42,791 nt of DNA from an uncultured Clostridia bacterium. Lineage in GTDB: Bacteria > Bacillota > Clostridia > Oscillospirales > Ruminococcaceae. Positions 23,450 through 31,562 of this stretch are shown here, one piece after another (position 1 is the first letter of the stretch; every line of letters begins with the position of its first letter). A program made the position numbers and the translations under genes. Under the pieces are notes generated by a model. It searched no databases. It worked only from the letters and a program-made list of their open reading frames with translations, and was not told the origin of the DNA. The stretch lies in the NCBI GenBank assembly GCA_947627905.1, contig CANQXX010000017.1:1-42791 (forward strand). Direction: 5' to 3'.

Positions 23450-25522
23450 TTAATATTCATATACGCCTATTATCTTCAGGTCGCTGAGCTGCGCTGCGAT
23501 TATCCTGCCCTTGCTGATGACATAAAGCGTGTCACCGTTTATCTGTCCTCTTTCAAATGCAAGGCTGTCATCTATGTCGGTATATTCTATAACGCCTTTG
23601 TTTGTAAATCCGATATCTTCATCAAAGCCGAACACATAATAGCAGTTTTTTGTGCCAAATTCCGTATGGCTGTAGACCGGTATGCCGATAATGCCTTTTT
23701 CTGCGTCTATAAGAGCGGCACGCCTGTCGTCAAACGCCTTTGAGAAGATATTTTCCTCATCTTCGGCAAATGATATGCTTCCTGTTTCAAGACCGTTTTC
23801 CGAATTGTACATAGTCAGTTTTACGCCGGAATTTTCCGCTTTTCCGAAGCTGAGCAGCAGCTTATCCGAGTAACTGTAAAGATATGACGAGCTTACGATA
23901 GGGGACTGTATCAGTTCCGGAGGATATGATGAAAGATCCAGTGCCGCAGACGAAGCCTTTCCGCCGTTTTCAAATATTCTGGCATAGTTGCCCTCAAACC
24001 TTACCGAAGTGATATCGCAGTCCGGAAAAAGCTGTCCGGCGCTGTTTATTACGGTAAGCGTCCTGTCAAGCACATAAACCGATACGGACGGTACTCCGTT
24101 TTCGCCGATCGTTTTTGCGGCTATGCGGAAATTTCCGTTATATTCGTTCAGGCTCTGCCGGCTGAGAACCGTACCCTCAACCGAACCGCTGATGCGGTAA
24201 TTTATGCCGGCCCCGGAAAGATCAAAGGCGGAAATTATGCTGTAATCCTTGTCTTTTTTTCCTGTTCCCACAACATAAAGAGTTCCTGCGGAACAGTATA
24301 CGCTGTTTCCCGAACCGAGCACGGCTTTTGCCGATGAAAATGCTCCGCTGTTTACATCTATTGCTGAAACTACCGTATAATCCGTATTGTTAGCGCCTGC
24401 CGGAACGGTTATATCTCCGGCTGCAAGAAAAAATTTTTCCCCATTAATATAATAGGCAGGAACAAAGCTGTCAAGATCTGCTTGTTCGTCCAAAGGCTTT
24501 GTATGGTAATCGGAATATGCCGTTACTGTGTAAAGCCTTCCGTCAACGAGCTTTGAAGCTGTGTAGCTGCCGTTCTGCTTATATGATAGGCTCAGGACCG
24601 GTGATGCAGGGTCCTTTAAATTGTAAATGTCAACCGCAGTATTCTTGCGGCTGACATTTGCTGAATTTTGTATATCATAACCTGTTTTTTCATTGGGAAT
24701 ACCTTGGTCAAGACTGTCGGAATATTGTTCTGCCGGTTGTATGGTATCAGGATCATCTGCTGGAACATCATATCCTGTTGGAGAAGCTCCGGCTTTACCG
24801 GGAGAAGCATTGCTTATCGTCTGCTTTTCTCCTGTCTCGGTGGAGACTATAACTAAATTGTCTCCCTCAATGTAGATCTCAATAGGCGGATCGAACTTAC
24901 AGTCTATCTGTGAGACTGCTTTCATCGTTTCAAGGGAAACGATATATAACGTCTTGTCTTTCAGACAATACATATACCCGCCGTCACATTTCACGATATC
25001 CGCTTCGGACACGCTGACATCCAGACCGTCATAATCGGTAAAGTCATAAGCGGAAATATCCGGTGGAGCTTCCGGTACGTCACCGGAATGTTCTATCGGC
25101 TGTTCTCTGGAGAACTCTTCGTCGATAGTAGTATCATCTCCGTAACCGTCCGTTTTATGACCGTCTCCGCTGCCGTTAAGATAGATATCCGTGTAAATGT
25201 TATACAGATCGTCATATGAATTGGGGGATACCGCTTCGTACTCGATACGCTCCTCGATCTGTTCCTGTTCCTGTCTGCTGCCGCTGTACATCAGCATACC
25301 TGCTGTGAAAACGGCGCAAGCGGCGGTAGCAGCTGCAGTTCTCATTATAATAGTACGACGTTGTGCATGGACACCGGCGGAAACCTTTATATTTTTCTTT
25401 TCCGCTCCCGAATGAGACTGCGCGTTATTTGCCTTTAACATGGCTGCTATATTCTGAGGCAGCAGTTCATCGGGAACCTCAGCCTCATTTATAAGTTCGT
25501 TCAATCTTTCTTCAAATTTCAC
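23450..25522 (-). CDS. membrane protein with external beta-propeller, probable anti-sigma factor
   Basis: This 690-residue protein has a soluble N-terminal helix pair (1-55, FEERLNELINEAEVP), one membrane helix at about 60-80 (TAAATAACAVFTAGMLM), an acidic linker, and an outer domain from about 150 of the Beta_propel type with repeated blades such as GGYMYCLKDKTLYIVS. It lies 20 bases behind an ECF sigma-factor gene. The inside-helix / membrane / outside-sensor layout is that of anti-sigma factors. The start is GTG with an AAAGGAGG site nine bases ahead. No zinc-binding anti-sigma motif (HxxxCxxC) is seen, so the sigma-binding part may be of another kind. The signal sensed is unknown. Confidence 0.7.
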   Translation of the reverse strand: MKFEERLNELINEAEVPDELLPQNIAAMLKANNAQSHSGAEKKNIKVSAGVHAQRRTIIMRTAAATAACAVFTAGMLMYSGSRQEQEQIEERIEYEAVSPNSYDDLYNIYTDIYLNGSGDGHKTDGYGDDTTIDEEFSREQPIEHSGDVPEAPPDISAYDFTDYDGLDVSVSEADIVKCDGGYMYCLKDKTLYIVSLETMKAVSQIDCKFDPPIEIYIEGDNLVIVSTETGEKQTISNASPGKAGASPTGYDVPADDPDTIQPAEQYSDSLDQGIPNEKTGYDIQNSANVSRKNTAVDIYNLKDPASPVLSLSYKQNGSYTASKLVDGRLYTVTAYSDYHTKPLDEQADLDSFVPAYYINGEKFFLAAGDITVPAGANNTDYTVVSAIDVNSGAFSSAKAVLGSGNSVYCSAGTLYVVGTGKKDKDYSIISAFDLSGAGINYRISGSVEGTVLSRQSLNEYNGNFRIAAKTIGENGVPSVSVYVLDRTLTVINSAGQLFPDCDITSVRFEGNYARIFENGGKASSAALDLSSYPPELIQSPIVSSSYLYSYSDKLLLSFGKAENSGVKLTMYNSENGLETGSISFAEDEENIFSKAFDDRRAALIDAEKGIIGIPVYSHTEFGTKNCYYVFGFDEDIGFTNKGVIEYTDIDDSLAFERGQINGDTLYVISKGRIIAAQLSDLKIIGVYEY

Positions 25523-25542
25523 AAATTCCGACCTCCTTTCCT

Positions 25543-26082
25543 TCAGCGTTCTTCGAGCATTTTTTTCAGTTTGATCTTGGCTCTTGCCGCTTTTGATCTT
25601 ACGGTATTTGCAGATAATCCCGTAGCTTTAGCGATCTCTTCGCTGGTGTATCCTGAAACGACGCTCAATGATAAAACAAGTCTTTCGTCCTCGTTCAGCT
25701 TTCTGAATTCCTCCATTATTTCTAATCCGCCGTAATTTATCTCTCCGGCTTTCTCTTGTTCTACACTGTTTTCATTTTCGAGATCGTCAAGGTCTGTCTG
25801 ATAATCGCGGCTTTTTATATATTCCCTCTGTTTTCTTTTTATTTTCACAGTAAGGATCCGGATTATCCAAGCCTTGAATGCGTTTTCATCTCTTAATTTT
25901 TTTATGGAGGAGTATGCTTCCAGTACCGTGTCGCTAACCACGTCGGAAGCGTCGTGCTGATTTTTAAGGTTCACGAGAGCAATGTGATACAGTTCCTTGT
26001 AGACTGTAGAATACAATTCTGCGAATGCGTCAGCGTCGCCTTCACGCGCTTTCTTTACGCAATGGGAAAGATCTGTATTCAT
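25543..26082 (-). CDS. ECF-type RNA polymerase sigma factor
   Basis: This 179-residue sigma-70 family factor has only regions 2 and 4. Region 2 runs from about 15 to 85 (DADAFAELYSTVYKELYHIA, then DVVSDTVLEAY and AFKAWIIRI). Region 4 is near the end (EERLVLSLSVVSGYTSEEIA-type helix-turn-helix, then GLSANTVRSKAARAKIKL). A GAGAGGTGA site precedes the start. It is the first gene of a two-gene unit with its likely membrane anti-sigma factor. ECF factors usually drive their own operon; a TATAAT lies about 60 bases upstream on the minus strand, but no partner -35 is convincing. Confidence 0.92.
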   Translation of the reverse strand: MNTDLSHCVKKAREGDADAFAELYSTVYKELYHIALVNLKNQHDASDVVSDTVLEAYSSIKKLRDENAFKAWIIRILTVKIKRKQREYIKSRDYQTDLDDLENENSVEQEKAGEINYGGLEIMEEFRKLNEDERLVLSLSVVSGYTSEEIAKATGLSANTVRSKAARAKIKLKKMLEER

Positions 26083-26517
26083 CGTATAACATCACCTCTC
26101 AACCGCTTTTTTTATTTCGTGCTGATAATGACATTATACCACAAATTCCCGTCCCTTAAAAGACCTGTCATTAAAGTAGTGGCAAAAAGAAAGGATTTTG
26201 TTGCATCACACTTTAACTTTTGTATGATTGTACAAAAACCGCGCGTTAAAATTCAAAATTCACAGCAATTTGCACAATTCAAGACGGCGTATGTCATTAT
26301 CAATATTATCCTGAATAACCATTATATCATTTTTTTCATGACATTTCAACAGTAATTTGTAAAAAACATGGCGTCGGCTCTGCGGATAAGGATATAAGCC
26401 TGTTCATAAAAAAATACCGATACTTTTTGCCGTTCGCTCTTGACATAATGCGAAATATACTATATAATAGAAATTTAGAATATCGTTTTTATTCAGGTCA
26501 AGAAAGGATTTGATAAA
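26083..26517. other. 435-base divergent intergenic region
   Basis: No gene is seen. The sigma-factor side carries a minus-strand TATAAT near 26135-26140. The greA side has a strong promoter (listed separately). Between them is AT-rich sequence with a TTTTGTA/TACAAAA dyad near 26217-26236. The plus frame open across 25954-26355 overlaps the sigma gene antisense, has no ribosome site and is not credible. Confidence 0.5.
26440..26468 (+). promoter_or_regulatory. promoter of greA-lysS
   Basis: A perfect consensus: TTGACA (26440-26445), 17 bases, TATAAT (26463-26468), 50 bases before the greA start. Confidence 0.9.
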
Positions 26518-26994
26518 ATGGCTGTAAAAAAAGTCAGAATGTCCGCTGAGGGTTACAAAAAACTCGAACAGGAGCTTGAATATCTCATTACCGTAAGACG
26601 TGCTGAGGTTGCTCAGAAACTTAAAGAAGCAAGAGCTTTCGGAGACCTTTCGGAAAATGCCGAGTATGATGAAGCAAAAAATGAACAGGGTATCCTTGAA
26701 GCAAAAATACAGGAAATGGAGCTTACAATAGCAAACGCTGTAGTCGTTGACGAGTCCGAGCTTTCCAACGATGAAATAGGCGTAGGTTCATATGTTACGC
26801 TCAAGGATCTTGAACTTGACGAGGAAATGACCGTTCAGATCGTAGGCTCTACCGAAGCTGACCCCGACAGCAACAAGATATCCGAGGACGCTCCCATAGG
26901 CATTGCCGCTCTTAAAAAGAAAGTCGGAGATATCATCGAAGTCGAGGCGCCTATAGGTATCATCAAAATGGAGATACTTGCAATAGGAAAGTAA
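26518..26994 (+). CDS. greA: transcription elongation factor GreA
   Basis: This 158-residue factor rescues backtracked RNA polymerase by stimulating transcript cleavage. It has an N-terminal coiled coil with the acidic tip GDLSENAEYDEAK and a C-terminal globular domain (ISEDAPIGIAALKKKVGD). Length and motifs are standard. lysS follows after 15 bases with its own ribosome site, forming the greA-lysS operon commonly seen in Firmicutes. Confidence 0.96.
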   Translation: MAVKKVRMSAEGYKKLEQELEYLITVRRAEVAQKLKEARAFGDLSENAEYDEAKNEQGILEAKIQEMELTIANAVVVDESELSNDEIGVGSYVTLKDLELDEEMTVQIVGSTEADPDSNKISEDAPIGIAALKKKVGDIIEVEAPIGIIKMEILAIGK

Positions 26995-27009
26995 TGAAAG
27001 GACATGAAC

Positions 27010-28590
27010 ATGGCTGAAGAAAATCAGGTAAATGCTGTTCCCGAAGAGGAACAGACCGAACAGGATATAAATATTCTCAAGAAGATACGCATTGAGAAAC
27101 TTGACGAACTTAAAGCAAAGGGACAGGATCCCTACGAGATCACAAAATATGACGTGACCATATCCAACGCCGGACTTAGAAAGGCTTACGAGGAGTCGGA
27201 AGCAAAGATCGTCGCAGAGTGCGGCGATGACGATGAAAAGAAAAAAGCCGCTCTTGAAGCCGCAAGGATAAACGTCCGTATCGCAGGACGTATCATGTCA
27301 TGGCGCGATATGGGCAAGGCGAATTTCATAGATGTCCGCGACGGCAGTGACCGTATGCAGGTATATATAAGAATGAACGACGTGGGCGAGGACGTTTTTG
27401 CCGAGTTCAAAAAATGGGATATCGGTGACATTATCGGCGTGGAGGGCTATGTTTTCAGAACGCGCAAGGGAGAAATTTCCGTTCATGCGCAGAAGATAGA
27501 GCTGCTTTCAAAATCTCTGCTGCCGCTGCCCGAAAAGTGGCACGGTCTTAAAGATCAGGATATGCGCTATCGTCAAAGATATGTTGACCTTATCTGCAAT
27601 CCCGAAGTAAAGCAGACATTTGTGAACAGGAGCCGTATCCTGAGCGAAATAAGGAATTTCCTTGACAGCAGGGGATACCTCGAAGTAGATACGCCTGTGC
27701 TTCACACGCTGGAAATAGGTGCGGCGGCAAGACCGTTCAAAACACACCACAATGCTCTTGATATTGATATGTATCTTCGCATTGAAACGGAGCTTTATCT
27801 GAAACGTCTTATTGTGGGCGGTTTTGATAAGGTTTACGAGGTGGGAAGAATTTTCCGCAACGAGGGTATGGATACTTCCCACAATCCGGAATTTACTTCT
27901 ATAGAAATGTATCAGGCTTATACCGATTATATCGGCATGATGGATCTTATTGAAGAAATGTACCGCGAACTTACGCTGAAAATATGCGGCAAGGGAGTTA
28001 TTTCCTATCAGGGAACGGAAATAGACATGGCTTCTCCGTGGGAAAGACTTACAATGAAAGAAGCGGTAAAGAAATACGCCGGAGTTGATTATGACGACTG
28101 GACTGACGACGCTGCCGCAAGAGCCTGCGCAAAGGCAAAGGGCGTTGAAGTTGAAGAGGGCGATGCCGCCACAAAGGGACACGTTCTTATTGCGTTTTTT
28201 GACGCATTCGTTGAGGAAAAACTTATCCAGCCGACTATTATATACGATTATCCCGTAGAAAATTCTCCGCTTGCAAAGAGAAAGCCTTCTGACCCTGCTT
28301 TCACTGAAAGATTTGAATATTTTATCTACCGCCGTGAAATGGGCAACGCATTCTCCGAGCTGAACGATCCTATCGACCAGAGAGAACGTTTTGTAAAGCA
28401 GGCTGAGGCAAAGCGCGCTCAGGGCGCAAACGCTTCCGTTGACGAGGATTTTGTTACCGCGCTCGAATACGGTATGCCTCCTACGGGCGGACTGGGATTC
28501 GGTCTGGACAGACTGGTAATGCTTCTTACGGACAGTGCTTCTATAAGGGACGTTCTGCTGTTCCCGACCATGAAGCCGCTCGATCAGTGA
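27010..28590 (+). CDS. lysS: lysyl-tRNA synthetase, class II
   Basis: This 526-residue enzyme charges tRNA-Lys. An N-terminal OB-fold anticodon-binding domain (about 60-170, IRVAGRIMSWRDMGKANFID-type) precedes the class II core: GAAARPFKTHHN, motif 2 EVGRIFRNEGMDTSHNPEFT, and motif 3 GLGFGLDRLVMLLT. The ATG at 27010 is preferred over the ATG at 27004 because the AAAGGA site sits 7 bases before it and only one base before the other. The first 25 residues are an acidic Glu/Gln-rich extension. Confidence 0.96.
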   Translation: MAEENQVNAVPEEEQTEQDINILKKIRIEKLDELKAKGQDPYEITKYDVTISNAGLRKAYEESEAKIVAECGDDDEKKKAALEAARINVRIAGRIMSWRDMGKANFIDVRDGSDRMQVYIRMNDVGEDVFAEFKKWDIGDIIGVEGYVFRTRKGEISVHAQKIELLSKSLLPLPEKWHGLKDQDMRYRQRYVDLICNPEVKQTFVNRSRILSEIRNFLDSRGYLEVDTPVLHTLEIGAAARPFKTHHNALDIDMYLRIETELYLKRLIVGGFDKVYEVGRIFRNEGMDTSHNPEFTSIEMYQAYTDYIGMMDLIEEMYRELTLKICGKGVISYQGTEIDMASPWERLTMKEAVKKYAGVDYDDWTDDAAARACAKAKGVEVEEGDAATKGHVLIAFFDAFVEEKLIQPTIIYDYPVENSPLAKRKPSDPAFTERFEYFIYRREMGNAFSELNDPIDQRERFVKQAEAKRAQGANASVDEDFVTALEYGMPPTGGLGFGLDRLVMLLTDSASIRDVLLFPTMKPLDQ

Positions 28591-28628
28591 TAAAATAAAG
28601 GGGCTCGCCGGTCTTATACGGCAAAAAC

Positions 28629-28654
28629 GGGGACGGCGCAAGCCGTCCCTTTTC
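28629..28654 (+). terminator. terminator after lysS
   Basis: An 8-bp GGGACGGC/GCCGTCCC stem with GCAA loop is followed by TTTT. It lies in the leader of the next gene, so some read-through is likely. Confidence 0.7.
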
Positions 28655-28682
28655 AGAACATTTCGGAAAGGAAAATCACCCT

Positions 28683-29561
28683 ATGCCAAAAAAGGAAAAA
28701 GGCAAGTCCTTTTTGGACGTTTACCGTGAGATCAATGCTAAGGAAGAAGCCGAAGAAGCTGCGCGTCAGGCAAAACGAGCCGAAAACGAACGCAAGGCGC
28801 GTGATGCATATGCGGAAAAGCTCCGTCAGGACAGGCTCGAACTCCTAAAACTGAAACAGGGTGTTATTTCAGAGGAAGAAATTCCTCAGGAGGAAGAGCC
28901 TGAGGAAAAGCACTACACATTATGGGATAAAATAAGCAACTTTTTTTACCACAATAAAATGTATATTATTTTCGGCACGCTTTTTGCGGCGCTGGCAATA
29001 TTCCTTGCATATGATTACTTTTCGACAGTATATCCCGATGCGGCTGTGATGATAATTGCCGGCGACGATGAATTTGAATATATCACCGAGGATATGGAGA
29101 ACGTTTTTGAACGGTACTGCAAGGATTACAACGGCGACGGAAAAATATATGTCCGTGTAAGCTATCTTCCTGCGGATACGGACGATCTGTCCTATTACGA
29201 TCAGGCGGGAAGAACAAAACTTGTGGCAGAATTTCAGTCGGGAGAGTCAATAATAGTTATCGGTGACCGTAATACCTGCGAAGCTATGGGGATAACCGAG
29301 GGCGTTCTTGCAGATATGAGGGAAATATATCCGGATGATGAAAATGCCTTTGAGCTTGGCTATATGCTTAACGGGACAAATTTTGCCGAAGATATCGGAT
29401 ATGAGGGACTTTCGGACGAGCTGTTTATTTCGTTCCGTGTTCCTAAGAGCGGGTTTGGAGTGAACGAAAAGGAATTTACCCGTAATTATGAAAATGCCCT
29501 TGAAATATGGGATAATTATATCAAAGGGATCGAACAGGATACGCAGACCGATGATGAATAA
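28683..29561 (+). CDS. single-pass membrane protein with N-terminal coiled coil, unknown function
   Basis: This 292-residue protein has a highly charged N-terminal helix (about 10-75, Glu/Ala/Lys/Arg-rich, likely coiled coil), one membrane helix at about 94-113 (YIIFGTLFAALAIFLAYDYF) and an outer domain of about 175 residues. The outer domain contains DYNGDGKIY, which looks like a calcium-binding loop, and resembles no enzyme I can name. The AAAGGA site is acceptable. It is followed 21 bases later by another membrane-protein gene, so the pair is probably translated from one message. Confidence 0.6.
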   Translation: MPKKEKGKSFLDVYREINAKEEAEEAARQAKRAENERKARDAYAEKLRQDRLELLKLKQGVISEEEIPQEEEPEEKHYTLWDKISNFFYHNKMYIIFGTLFAALAIFLAYDYFSTVYPDAAVMIIAGDDEFEYITEDMENVFERYCKDYNGDGKIYVRVSYLPADTDDLSYYDQAGRTKLVAEFQSGESIIVIGDRNTCEAMGITEGVLADMREIYPDDENAFELGYMLNGTNFAEDIGYEGLSDELFISFRVPKSGFGVNEKEFTRNYENALEIWDNYIKGIEQDTQTDDE

Positions 29562-29582
29562 ACAGGATCAGGAGGAGCAAAT

Positions 29583-30347
29583 ATGGCAAGATTTCAGTTC
29601 AGAATGGATGTTGAGCCAAAGGATATACCCACTCTTGACGACAGACATAAGCGCGACTGTGCGGACGTCATAAACAGAGCCATAAACAAGACTTTTAAAT
29701 ATACGCTCTTTTTCGGTGCGGCGGCAGCTGCTTTTTATGCGGTGTATACTCTTTTCGGATTTACATATCTTATGCGTATGCACCAGCAGCTCCCGGCTAT
29801 AAACTGTATAGTTCCGCTGCTTGCGATAGGTATATTTGTTTTTGAATTTATTTCCGGTACCATGCAGAAATGGGCGCTTGCCCTTGAACTGCTCATGCAC
29901 GTTGTTATGGCAGTCCTGTCGGTAACGCAGCTGCAAACGATTATAATACTGCCTTTTGCGGTATATGGGATATATCTTCATATAAATCTGGTGGGAATGG
30001 TGCCGCATTATGATGTGATATCCAAGCTGAAAGGCTACCCTGATTTTATGCCCCTGCCGATAGGCGAAGTTATAAAAAAAGCTCCTGCGGAAGAAGCTGC
30101 GGAGGAAGTTCCGGACGAAAAGCAGGAGGTTTCAGAAGAAGTAAAGGAAATTCCGGAAGAAAACAAAGCTGAGGAAAAAGTTCCGGACGAAAAGCAGGAA
30201 GTTTCAGAAGAAGTAAAGGAAGTTCCGGAAGAAAACAAAGCCGAAGAAAAAAATCCCGAGGAAAAGCAGAAAGTTCCGGAGGAAGTAAAAGAAAAGCCGG
30301 CTGAAAGACAGGGCAAGAAAAGAAGAAAGAAAAAACCACGTTCATGA
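29583..30347 (+). CDS. membrane protein with Glu/Lys-rich repeat tail, unknown function
   Basis: This 254-residue protein has about four membrane helices between 40 and 145, then a cytoplasmic-type tail made of a 24-residue repeat (VPDEKQEVSEEVKEIPEENK and on), two full copies and a partial third, ending in the basic cluster KKRRKKKPRS. The GGAGGAG site is strong. No family is recognised. The charged repeat tail could tether a partner, but that is speculation. Confidence 0.6.
   Translation: MARFQFRMDVEPKDIPTLDDRHKRDCADVINRAINKTFKYTLFFGAAAAAFYAVYTLFGFTYLMRMHQQLPAINCIVPLLAIGIFVFEFISGTMQKWALALELLMHVVMAVLSVTQLQTIIILPFAVYGIYLHINLVGMVPHYDVISKLKGYPDFMPLPIGEVIKKAPAEEAAEEVPDEKQEVSEEVKEIPEENKAEEKVPDEKQEVSEEVKEVPEENKAEEKNPEEKQKVPEEVKEKPAERQGKKRRKKKPRS
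30108..30305 (+). repeat. 72-bp in-frame tandem repeat
   Basis: Two near-identical 72-bp units (30108-30179, 30180-30251) and a diverged partial third encode the 24-residue Glu/Lys repeat of the membrane protein. Confidence 0.85.
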
Positions 30348-30381
30348 TATCCACAGGATATCTGCCGCAAAATGACAGTAT

Positions 30382-30415
30382 CCGGAAAATTATTGCAGGA
30401 AACAATATTTTCCGG
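30382..30415 (+). other. hairpin upstream of the DUF362 gene
   Basis: CCGGAAAATTATTG pairs with CAATATTTTCCGG with one bulge. No T-run follows. It could be an operator or leader structure. Confidence 0.4.
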
Positions 30416-30453
30416 TATGTATATGTATCAAATAATAAAAAGGAGGAACGCAT

Positions 30454-31461
30454 ATGTCAATGCCAGAACCGGGGACCGGGGGAGAGCGCTATGTTCCGTA
30501 TTCCGAAAGAGACGGAGCTGAATCCACAGTTTATTTTACAAGGGATCTTTCCGCAGAGGGACTTCGCAGGATATCTGCACTGGTGAATAAGAATATTACC
30601 GGCAGAATTGCCGTAAAGCTCCATACCGGAGAACCTCACGGACCGAATATAATCCCGCGTTCATGGGTGGAAAAGCTGATAAAGAACGATCTGCCCGGAG
30701 CGGTAATTGTTGAGACGAACACCTATTACGACGGCGACAGATACACTACCGGACAGCACCGTAAAACACTTGAAATAAACGGCTGGACTTTCTGCCCGGT
30801 GGATATACTTGATGCCGACGGAACGGCAATGCTTCCTGTAAAGGGAGGAAAATGGTTCACAGAAATGAGCATGGGAAAGAACATACTTAACTATGATTCT
30901 CTGTTTGTTCTTACTCATTTTAAAGGACACACAAACGGCGGCTTCGGAGGTTCGGTAAAGAATATCGGCATCGGCTGCGCTGACGGACGTATAGGAAAGG
31001 GCATGATACACACCGTAAAAGGTTCTTCGGATCTCTGGAGCATAGGTCATGAGGAATTTATGGAAAGAATGACCGAATCCGCAAAAGCAGTCGCAGATCA
31101 TTTCGGAAAGAATATCAGCTTTGTAAATGTAATGAGGAATATGTCTGTATCCTGTGACTGTGAGGGCGTGGGAGCTGCTCCGGTAGTTACGCCGAATATC
31201 GGCATAGCTGCTTCGCTGGATATACTTGCGGTAGATCAGGCGTCTATAGATATGGTCTACGCTCTGCCGGAAAATTACCGTCACGATCTTGCGGAGCGCA
31301 TAGAATCGCGCCACGGACACAGGCAGCTCAGCTATATGAAAGAGCTTGGAATGGGCAATAACAGATATCATCTTATAGATATCGACAACGGAAACAAGGA
31401 GATCACCGCAGAAGAAGCGGTAAAGAATGTTGTTCCTTTCCAGCCGGACAATGAAAAATAA
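30454..31461 (+). CDS. DUF362 family protein
   Basis: This 335-residue cytoplasmic protein has the DUF362 layout: VAVKLHTGEPHGPNIIPRSW near the N-terminus (residues 52-70), VIVETNTYYDGDRYTT, THFKGHTNGGFGGSVKNIGI with a following GCADGRIGK, and DILAVDQASIDMVY. Family members are often linked to Fe-S or redox chemistry, and many carry a C-terminal ferredoxin domain; this one does not. The biochemical role is not established. It has a GGAGG site and is closed by a strong terminator. Confidence 0.75.
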   Translation: MSMPEPGTGGERYVPYSERDGAESTVYFTRDLSAEGLRRISALVNKNITGRIAVKLHTGEPHGPNIIPRSWVEKLIKNDLPGAVIVETNTYYDGDRYTTGQHRKTLEINGWTFCPVDILDADGTAMLPVKGGKWFTEMSMGKNILNYDSLFVLTHFKGHTNGGFGGSVKNIGIGCADGRIGKGMIHTVKGSSDLWSIGHEEFMERMTESAKAVADHFGKNISFVNVMRNMSVSCDCEGVGAAPVVTPNIGIAASLDILAVDQASIDMVYALPENYRHDLAERIESRHGHRQLSYMKELGMGNNRYHLIDIDNGNKEITAEEAVKNVVPFQPDNEK

Positions 31462-31467
31462 AAATTA

Positions 31468-31507
31468 TGACCGCCGTGAAAATTTTTTCACGGCGGTCAC
31501 GTTTTTT
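31468..31507. terminator. bidirectional terminator
   Basis: A 13-bp stem TGACCGCCGTGAA/TTCACGGCGGTCA is followed by GTTTTTT on the plus strand and TAATTTTTA on the minus strand. It lies between the convergent DUF362 and CAP-domain genes. Confidence 0.9.
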
Positions 31508-31562
31508 GGGAAAGGGTCCGCAATTCAGCCTGACAGTTTTTATATTCGCAAAAATGTGCTTA

